Shown here piece by piece: positions 1-4,650 of a stretch of DNA of 6,253 nucleotides. The stretch is from Dysgonamonadaceae bacterium (GTDB taxonomy: Bacteria; Bacteroidota; Bacteroidia; Bacteroidales; Azobacteroidaceae): contig JAISNS010000303.1 of the NCBI GenBank assembly GCA_031276105.1, positions 1 to 6,253 of the forward strand, read 5' to 3'. The notes under the pieces were generated by a model. It did no database searches and was not told where the DNA came from. It saw only the letters and a program-made list of their open reading frames with translations. The stretch's first letter is position 1. Every line of letters begins with the position of its first letter. Position numbers and translations under genes: made by a program.

Positions 1-21
1 GGTGACCGGCCTTGCTTTTTT

Positions 22-50
22 AAAAAATACCATGTTCATGGTATTTTTTT
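22..50 (+). terminator. AT-rich hairpin terminator of an upstream gene
   Basis: A near-perfect inverted repeat: six A plus TACCAT on the left (22-33) pairs with ATGGTA plus six T on the right (38-49), leaving a four-base GTTC loop and a run of seven T at 44-50. This is the shape of an intrinsic terminator for a + strand gene ending left of the window. Because the left arm starts with a run of A, it could also stop transcription arriving on the - strand. No coding sequence is recognisable in bases 1-21. Confidence 0.65.
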
Positions 51-66
51 GTATTACAATAAACCG

Positions 67-74
67 TACTTTTG
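67..74 (+). promoter_or_regulatory. Bacteroidota-type -7 promoter element (TACTTTTG) for the operon
   Basis: TACTTTTG fits the TAnnTTTG consensus of Bacteroides housekeeping promoters exactly. It lies 19 bases before the chosen ATG at 94, which would give a leader of only about a dozen bases. A TTTG at 48-51 could be the -33 element, but its 15-base gap is shorter than the usual roughly 19-21, so the upstream box is uncertain. The position between the upstream terminator and the first gene supports the call. It would drive the whole eight-gene run, since no later gap contains a comparable match. Confidence 0.6.
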
Positions 75-93
75 CAGAAAAATAAAATTGATC

Positions 94-1032
94 ATGGCAA
101 AAATTGCAAAAAGACTGACGGAGTTGATTGGAAATACCCCACTCCTTGAATTGAGTAAAATTGAGAAACTCAATAATATAGACGTACAAATTCTGGCTAA
201 ACTCGAATACATGAACCCTGCCCGAAGCGTGAAAGACCGCATCGGATTATCCCTCATTGAAGACGCCGAAGAAAGAGGCCTTCTCTCCCCCCAAAGCATT
301 ATTATCGAACCAACCAGCGGAAATACCGGTATCGCCCTGGCCTTTATCGCAGCAGCCAAAGGTTACCGGCTGATCCTGACCATGCCCGATACCATGAGTA
401 TAGAACGCCGAAGTTTGTTACGCGCTTTGGGAGCCGAATTGGTACTCACGCCCGGATTTGAAGGAATGAGAGGCGCTATCCGTAAAGCGGAAGAATTGCA
501 AACGCAATATCCCAACGCATTTATACCTCAACAATTTCAAAACCTCGCCAATCCGCAAATTCACCGGATAACAACAGCGGAAGAAATTTGGCGCGACACA
601 GACGGCAAAATAGATATTTTCATCTCGGCCGTAGGAACCGGCGGAACCATTACGGGAACCGGCGAAATCTTGAAAAAATACAATCGCAACATCAAAGTAA
701 TCGCTGTCGAACCGTTTGATTCGCCGGTATTGTCGGGCGGAAAACCCGGACCACACAAGATACAAGGCATCGGAGCCGGATTTATACCGAAAGTCTTCAA
801 CCCCCAAATCGTGGACGAAATATTCAAAGTAAAAAACGAAGAAGCATTCGAAACAAGTCGCCTGTTGGCACGGGAAGAAGGACTTTTAGTCGGCGTTTCT
901 TCCGGAGCAGCCGCTTTCGCCGCCTTACAAATTGCCAAACGAATCGAAAATAAAGGCAAAATCATTGTGACGATTTTACCCGATACCGGCGAACGATACT
1001 TGTCCACGCCTTTATATCAATTTGAAAACTGA
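94..1032 (+). CDS. cysK: Cysteine synthase (O-acetylserine sulfhydrylase), CysK type
   Basis: A cytosolic fold-type II PLP enzyme of 312 residues, normal for CysK. It makes cysteine by replacing the acetyl group of O-acetylserine with sulfide or another sulfur donor. The PLP lysine is K47 in NPARSVKDR; the substrate loop is TSGNTG at 74-79; the phosphate-binding glycine loop is [11 protein letters not shown] at 181-191; [12 protein letters not shown] (221-232) and GVSSGAA (267-273) are CysK signatures. The GIGAGF segment favours O-acetylserine rather than the O-phosphoserine used by mycobacterial CysM. An in-frame TTG at 49 would add 15 residues, but it lies upstream of the -7 promoter element, so ATG 94 is preferred. 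The next gene, a sulfur carrier, starts six bases downstream, recalling the cysM-cysO-mec arrangement of actinobacteria. Protein thiocarboxylate as sulfur source is therefore possible but inferred. Confidence 0.93.
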   Translation: MAKIAKRLTELIGNTPLLELSKIEKLNNIDVQILAKLEYMNPARSVKDRIGLSLIEDAEERGLLSPQSIIIEPTSGNTGIALAFIAAAKGYRLILTMPDTMSIERRSLLRALGAELVLTPGFEGMRGAIRKAEELQTQYPNAFIPQQFQNLANPQIHRITTAEEIWRDTDGKIDIFISAVGTGGTITGTGEILKKYNRNIKVIAVEPFDSPVLSGGKPGPHKIQGIGAGFIPKVFNPQIVDEIFKVKNEEAFETSRLLAREEGLLVGVSSGAAAFAALQIAKRIENKGKIIVTILPDTGERYLSTPLYQFEN

Positions 1033-1038
1033 AAAGAA

Positions 1039-1254
1039 ATGATAAAAATAACAGTAAACGGAAAAACACAGGACTTGGAAAATGCAACAACAATTACCCA
1101 ATTAATTGCATTGAACAACATTACACAGCCCGACATGGTGTCGGTTCAACTGAATGAAGAATTTATAAGTCAAGAAGATTACGAATCCATCGAACTGAAA
1201 AACGGCGATGAAGTGGACTTCCTGTATTTTATGGGAGGAGGACAACCCGTATGA
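1039..1254 (+). CDS. ThiS/CysO-like ubiquitin-fold sulfur carrier with a masked C-terminus
   Basis: A 71-residue small protein of the ThiS/MoaD/CysO/QbsE group. It begins with MIKITVNGK, the usual first strand of ThiS-like beta-grasp proteins, and has the late NGDEVDFLYFMGGG segment (56-68) that leads to the functional diglycine. In these families the C-terminal glycine is adenylated by an E1-like enzyme and converted to a thiocarboxylate. Here three more residues (Gln-Pro-Val, 69-71) follow the glycines, so the mature end would have to be made by proteolysis; QbsE and HcyS are known carriers with such tails, removed by JAMM proteases. A JAMM gene lies four genes downstream and the E1 gene overlaps this one by four bases (ATGA). 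No thiazole-synthesis genes accompany it, so a role in cysteine or general sulfur transfer is more likely than thiamine. The exact acceptor is unknown. Confidence 0.88.
   Translation: MIKITVNGKTQDLENATTITQLIALNNITQPDMVSVQLNEEFISQEDYESIELKNGDEVDFLYFMGGGQPV
1233..1241 (+). promoter_or_regulatory. Shine-Dalgarno-like GGGAGGAGG inside the carrier gene, ahead of the E1 start
   Basis: The codons for the carrier's terminal glycines form GGGAGGAGG, a strong anti-16S match ending nine bases before the ATG at 1251. The rest of the operon shows little Shine-Dalgarno sequence, as expected in Bacteroidota, so this may be a by-product of the glycine codons. It could instead aid translational coupling across the ATGA overlap. 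Confidence 0.35.
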
Positions 1255-2060
1255 ATTTCACGGAAGACCAAATCGCCCGTTATAGCCGCCATATATTGCT
1301 CCGGGACGTAGGAGTAGAAGGCCAGGAAAAGATAAGCAACGCGAAAGTACTGATCGTCGGAGCCGGCGGTTTGGGAGCGCCGGTCGCTCTTTACTTAGCC
1401 GCGGCAGGAGTCGGAACGATTGGCATCATCGACGGAGATGTGGTGGATTTGAGCAACTTGCAACGGCAAATCATCCATTTTACAGCAGACGTAAACAAGC
1501 CGAAAGTCATTTCAGCCAAAGAAAAAATCAATCAATTAAATCCCGACGTAAACGTAATCGTTTATCAAACGCTATTCACGTCGGAAAACGCGCTGGAAAT
1601 TATTAATGACTACGACTTTATCGTGGACGGAACCGACAACTTCCCCGTAAAATTCCTCATCAACGATGCCTGCGTCATTGCCGGTAAACCCTTCTCTCAC
1701 GGGGGAATCCTGCGCTTCGACGGACAAACGCTGACCTATCTGCCCGGAACGGCTTGCTACCGTTGCCTGTTCCACTCCCCTCCACCACCCAATGCCGTGC
1801 CGACCTGTTCGCAAGCCGGCGTGTTAGGAGCCATTGCCGGCATGTTAGGAACCATACAGGCCGCCGAAACCTTGAAATACCTGACCGGCGCCGGCGAATT
1901 GTTAACAAATAAACTGCTTTCGTTCAACGCAAAAACAATGGAATTTAGAACCGTGAAAACAAAGCGATCGGAAAAATGCCCGGTGTGCGGATCTCATCCA
2001 ACAATCACTCAATTAATTGATTACGAACAAGCTGTTTGTGAAATAAAAAAGAAAAATTAA
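1251..2060 (+). CDS. moeB: E1-like sulfur-carrier adenylyltransferase (MoeB/ThiF/HesA family)
   Basis: A 269-residue E1-like enzyme expected to adenylate the C-terminal glycine of the carrier encoded just upstream, preparing it for sulfur transfer. Visible features in order: the YSRHILL N-terminal motif (11-17), the nucleotide-binding GAGGLG (37-42), acidic residues D61, D63 and D66 followed by NLQRQ (69-73), the conserved Asp in TDN (D129), zinc-ligand pairs C169/C172 (CYRC) and C243/C246 (CPVC), and the conserved cysteine C186 in VPTC, matching the position of the ThiF cysteine that forms an acyl-disulfide with ThiS. There is no C-terminal rhodanese domain, so sulfur must come from another protein; the TusA, DsrE and desulfurase genes of this operon are candidates. 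The symbol reflects family resemblance; the partner is probably the local carrier rather than MoaD. Start by ATGA overlap with the preceding stop. Confidence 0.9.
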   Translation: MNFTEDQIARYSRHILLRDVGVEGQEKISNAKVLIVGAGGLGAPVALYLAAAGVGTIGIIDGDVVDLSNLQRQIIHFTADVNKPKVISAKEKINQLNPDVNVIVYQTLFTSENALEIINDYDFIVDGTDNFPVKFLINDACVIAGKPFSHGGILRFDGQTLTYLPGTACYRCLFHSPPPPNAVPTCSQAGVLGAIAGMLGTIQAAETLKYLTGAGELLTNKLLSFNAKTMEFRTVKTKRSEKCPVCGSHPTITQLIDYEQAVCEIKKKN

Positions 2061-2072
2061 AGAACAAGGAAT

Positions 2073-2558
2073 ATGAACGAAAAACAAACAAAAAAATTAT
2101 CTATCATCGCTTTCAGCGGCGATTTCGACAAATTAACGGCTGTCTTTACCCTGGCCACCGGAGCGGCAGCCGTAGGATATGAAGTAAATCTTTTCTTTAC
2201 CTTCTGGGGATTAGACGCCATCAAAATCAAACAGGGACGTTCCCCCGTCGGAAAAGGATTCTTACCCAAAGTATTCGGAATCATGATGGGCGGACTGAAA
2301 ACTTCACCCGTAAGCCGGCTCAACTTTGGGGGTATCAGCCCGAAAATTTTCCGTTACCTGATGCGGAAAAACAATGTAGCAACCTTGGAAGAACTGGTTG
2401 AAGCTGCTAAACAGTTAGGAATCAATTTTTATGCCTGCGAAATGGCGATGCACGTCTTAGGCTTGCAAAAAAGCGATTTTATTCCCGAAGTAAAAGATGT
2501 ATTAGGCGTCGCCTCGTTCCTGAATCTGTCGGAAGGCGGACAAACCCTCTTTATTTAA
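2073..2558 (+). CDS. DsrE/DsrF-like sulfurtransferase-family protein
   Basis: A 161-residue soluble protein resembling the DsrE/DsrF/DrsH-like family. Features: an early beta strand and alpha helix (LSIIAFSGDFDKLTAVFTLA, 9-28), then the strand and turn VNLFFTFWGLD (38-48), a GRSPVGKGFLPK stretch (55-66), a Gly/Met-rich MMGGLKTSP segment (71-79), and a conserved-looking cysteine C122 in FYACEMAMHVLGL, followed by EVKDVLGVASFL (139-150). Family members carry or transfer persulfide sulfur on such a cysteine, often with TusA partners. The hydrophobic stretches are short and fit a Rossmann-like core rather than membrane spans. It begins 12 bases after the E1 gene and its stop shares one base with the start of the TusA-like gene, a pairing that suggests they work as a relay. 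The specific substrate cannot be read from the sequence. Confidence 0.82.
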   Translation: MNEKQTKKLSIIAFSGDFDKLTAVFTLATGAAAVGYEVNLFFTFWGLDAIKIKQGRSPVGKGFLPKVFGIMMGGLKTSPVSRLNFGGISPKIFRYLMRKNNVATLEELVEAAKQLGINFYACEMAMHVLGLQKSDFIPEVKDVLGVASFLNLSEGGQTLFI

Positions 2559-2788
2559 TGCTCATGACGTACCATTTAGATATAACAAAAGAACATTGTC
2601 CGATGACTTTTGTGAAAACAAAAATCGAATTGAACAAACTTCAAAAAGGAGATATCCTGAACGTAAAAGTAACGGAGGGCGAACCGCTGGAAAACGTTCC
2701 GAAAAGCGCCGTTGAACAAGGATTCAACGTCCTGTCGGTAACAGAAACCGATACGCCGGGTATTTACAATATCGAAATAGAAAAATGA
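2558..2788 (+). CDS. TusA-family sulfurtransferase (CPMT variant)
   Basis: A 76-residue protein of the TusA/SirA/YedF fold. The N-terminal strand YHLDIT leads to the hallmark cysteine C14 in HCPMTFVKTKIELNKL, then GDILNVKV (46-53 region is the following strand and loop), NVPKSAVEQGFNVLSV and a final strand. TusA proteins pass persulfide sulfur from a cysteine desulfurase to acceptors. The usual second proline of the CPxP motif is replaced by threonine (CPMT), marking a subgroup distinct from tRNA-thiolation TusA. The first ATG overlaps the DsrE stop by one base (TAATG); a second in-frame ATG at 2564 would remove two residues and cannot be excluded. Its stop overlaps the next start by four bases. 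It is a good candidate to carry sulfur from the desulfurase (last gene) to the E1/carrier pair. Confidence 0.85.
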   Translation: MLMTYHLDITKEHCPMTFVKTKIELNKLQKGDILNVKVTEGEPLENVPKSAVEQGFNVLSVTETDTPGIYNIEIEK

Positions 2789-3183
2789 TTCGGATTCCTC
2801 AAAATATCATCGACGCTATCGTTGCCCACGCCCGAAAAGAATTGCCCGAAGAAGCTTGCGGCCTTCTGACAGGGAAAGACAATGAGGTTGTTAAACAATA
2901 TCCGCTGACGAATATCGATCACAGTCCCGAACATTTTTCTTTCGACCCGAAGGAACAGTTTTCGGTACTGCGCGAAGCGCGTTCGCAAGGCTTGCAAATC
3001 ATTGCCAATTACCACAGTCACCCCGAATCGCCCGCCCGTCCGTCGGAAGAAGATATTCGATTGGCTTTCGATCCGGATATCATCTATATCATCCTCTCCC
3101 TGAAAGAAAAAGATAATCCGGTGATTAAAGCGTTTTCAATTAAAAACAAAAACATTAATTCAATAGATATACAACTGATTTAA
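2785..3183 (+). CDS. JAMM/MPN+ metalloprotease (Mec+/QbsD/HcyD-like)
   Basis: A 132-residue single-domain JAMM (JAB1/MPN/Mov34) zinc peptidase. The full metal and catalytic set is visible: Glu in PEEACGLLTG (E23), then HSHPESPARPSEED giving H77, H79, S87 and D90 with the classic HxH-x10-D spacing. Compact bacterial JAMM proteins linked to sulfur carriers either cut residues following the carrier's diglycine (QbsD, HcyD) or release cysteine from a carrier-cysteine adduct (Mec+). The carrier of this operon ends GGGQPV, which makes tail removal the direct prediction; cysteine release is also possible because CysK is encoded in the same run. There is no signal peptide or membrane segment, so it should act in the cytosol. 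Its start overlaps the TusA-like stop (ATGA). All catalytic residues are present, so it is likely active. Confidence 0.9.
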   Translation: MIRIPQNIIDAIVAHARKELPEEACGLLTGKDNEVVKQYPLTNIDHSPEHFSFDPKEQFSVLREARSQGLQIIANYHSHPESPARPSEEDIRLAFDPDIIYIILSLKEKDNPVIKAFSIKNKNINSIDIQLI

Positions 3184-3209
3184 AATTAATACATAAAACA
3201 ATTACAATT

Positions 3210-4649
3210 ATGGCACAAAATGAATTGCAACGCAGTATCGCTACCGCGACTGCCAAAAAATTAGCGACTACCACAAAGACAGCTCCGCAAATGGGCTCCA
3301 TCACGCCAAGGTTATTACTGAAATTACTCCCTTGGGTACAAGTCAATTCGGGAACTTACCGCGTGAACCGCACGAAAGTGGAATTAAAAAAAGCGGAACG
3401 GATCGAAGTGGAATTTTTTAACGGCGTACCGTCTTTTCAGGTAGAATCGTTCCGCAGGATTCCTCTATTTGCGCATATCGAAGAGGATATAGTCAACCGC
3501 TTGGCAAAGAAGTTTCAAATCGAAACAACCGGTTTGGGCGGAAACTTAATCGAAGAAGGCAAATATCCGCAAAAGTTCTTCATCGTTGCACAAGGACAAG
3601 TGGAAATATCCAGCAAAGGCACTCACGGGGAAGATTTACGCATTGCCATCCTTTCCGAAGGAGAATATTTCGGCGAAGCCAATCTCCTTTCCGACAAACC
3701 GTCGTCCGTAACGGTTAAAGCGATTACGCCGGCTGTGTTTTTCTCCTTAAACAGCAACGAACTGGGAGAAATCATCAAAGATATACCAACCTTCAGGGAG
3801 CAATTTCAAAAGGCGGTTGACGAACATCTTCGCTTGCGGGCTACGGTTAACACTCACGGGGAAAAACATATCGATCTGGCTTCGGGACACGAAGAAAACA
3901 ATATTATCCCGGAAACGTACATTGATTATGAAGAAGAAGCGCGCGAATATCCGCTCAATACCCTTCAAACCGTCGTGCGAGTCCATACCCGCGTAACCGA
4001 TTTGTACAACAACCCGTACAATCAACTCGAACAGCAGATGCGTTTAAGTATCGAAAGCATCAAAGAACGGCAGGAATGGGAATTAATCAATAATAAGAAT
4101 TTCGGTTTATTGGCAAGCGTGGAACCGGGCTATCGCATCAGCGCCCGCTACGGCTCGCCCACTCCCGACGATTTGGACGAACTGTTGTCGTTGGTTTGGA
4201 AAAAGCCGTCGTTCTTTCTGGCGCATCCGCGGGCAATTGCGGCATTCGAAAGAGAATGTACCTGGCGCGGCGTTCCTCCGGTAACAACCGTGATTTTCGG
4301 TATTCCGGTCATCACCTGGCGCGGCGTTCCCATTATCCCCAGCGATAAAGTGGAAATTCAGGGACAATACCTGACAAATCGCGGAGTGGGAACGACCGAT
4401 TTTATTCTGGTTCGTACCGGAGAACAGGAACAGGGCGTAGTCGGACTTCATCAAGCCGGTATCCCGGGAGAAATCGCCCCCAGCCTATCCGCCCGCCTGA
4501 TGGGATTGGATAAATTTGCTGTCGCCAGCTATTTGTTGACGAAATATTTCTCGCTGGCTTCCCTGACCGACGACGCCATCGCTGTCCTCGAAAACGTGGA
4601 AGTCGGTTATTATCACGATTATAATAACCGGAAAACGATAGTTAAATAA
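3210..4649 (+). CDS. Family 2B encapsulin nanocompartment shell protein with cNMP-binding-like domain
   Basis: A 479-residue protein with the layout of family 2B encapsulins, HK97-fold shells that carry an inserted cyclic-nucleotide-binding domain. The N-terminal arm has LATTTKTAPQM (18-28) and LLKLLPWVQVNSGTYRVNR (36-54), typical of the family 2 (SrpI-like) group. Residues about 85-205 form a CRP/PKA-like beta-roll with GGNLIEEGKYPQKFFIVAQG (110-129) and the phosphate-binding cassette FGEANLLSDKPSSVTV (154-169). The HK97 part resumes near residue 235 and includes RQEWELINN (287-295), two TWRGVP motifs (351-356 and 369-374), PSDKVEI, and a C-terminal segment. The cassette keeps the acidic residue E156 but has Ser165 where the usual phosphate-contacting Arg would be, so nucleotide binding is uncertain. 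Family 2 shells enclose cysteine desulfurases or other cargo; the desulfurase gene starts one base after this stop. No Shine-Dalgarno; the 26-base leader is A/T-rich. Confidence 0.9.
   Translation: MAQNELQRSIATATAKKLATTTKTAPQMGSITPRLLLKLLPWVQVNSGTYRVNRTKVELKKAERIEVEFFNGVPSFQVESFRRIPLFAHIEEDIVNRLAKKFQIETTGLGGNLIEEGKYPQKFFIVAQGQVEISSKGTHGEDLRIAILSEGEYFGEANLLSDKPSSVTVKAITPAVFFSLNSNELGEIIKDIPTFREQFQKAVDEHLRLRATVNTHGEKHIDLASGHEENNIIPETYIDYEEEAREYPLNTLQTVVRVHTRVTDLYNNPYNQLEQQMRLSIESIKERQEWELINNKNFGLLASVEPGYRISARYGSPTPDDLDELLSLVWKKPSFFLAHPRAIAAFERECTWRGVPPVTTVIFGIPVITWRGVPIIPSDKVEIQGQYLTNRGVGTTDFILVRTGEQEQGVVGLHQAGIPGEIAPSLSARLMGLDKFAVASYLLTKYFSLASLTDDAIAVLENVEVGYYHDYNNRKTIVK
4260..4330 (+). repeat. 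Pair of identical 17-base direct repeats inside the shell gene
   Basis: ACCTGGCGCGGCGTTCC occurs at 4260-4276 and again at 4314-4330, exactly 54 bases (18 codons) apart and in the same frame. Both copies encode the TWRGVP motif (residues 351-356 and 369-374). Other family 2 shells seem to have a similar doubled Arg-Gly-Val-Pro motif, so the repeat probably reflects protein structure. The exact DNA identity is closer than the protein alone requires. Confidence 0.7.
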
Positions 4650-4650
4650 A

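Noticed and set aside
49..93. Upstream TTG start that would lengthen CysK by 15 residues
   Set aside because: It lies within the terminator/promoter region and before the -7 element at 67-74; the added residues are unlike CysK N-termini, while ATG 94 gives a typical [16 protein letters not shown] start.
54..1007. Reverse-strand open frames across the cysK gene
   Set aside because: They lie opposite a well-conserved gene, lack recognisable domains and have no promoter or overlap pattern of their own.
94..1032. Assignment as O-phosphoserine-using CysM of the mycobacterial type
   Set aside because: [12 protein letters not shown] and the total length fit the O-acetylserine CysK type; I see no arginine at the site that would mark phosphoserine use, although this was judged by eye only.
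1039..1254. The carrier as ThiS of thiamine synthesis
   Set aside because: No thiG, thiH, thiC or thiE lies nearby, the tail after the glycines is unlike typical ThiS, and the neighbours are JAMM and cysteine genes.
1243..1254. The QPV tail as a frameshift artefact of a protein that should end in GG
   Set aside because: The stop falls in a clean ATGA overlap with the E1 start, and carriers with short tails next to JAMM genes are a known arrangement.
3210..4649. The shell gene as a Crp-family transcription factor
   Set aside because: The cNMP-like domain is inserted between two parts of a phage-capsid-like protein and no helix-turn-helix follows it.
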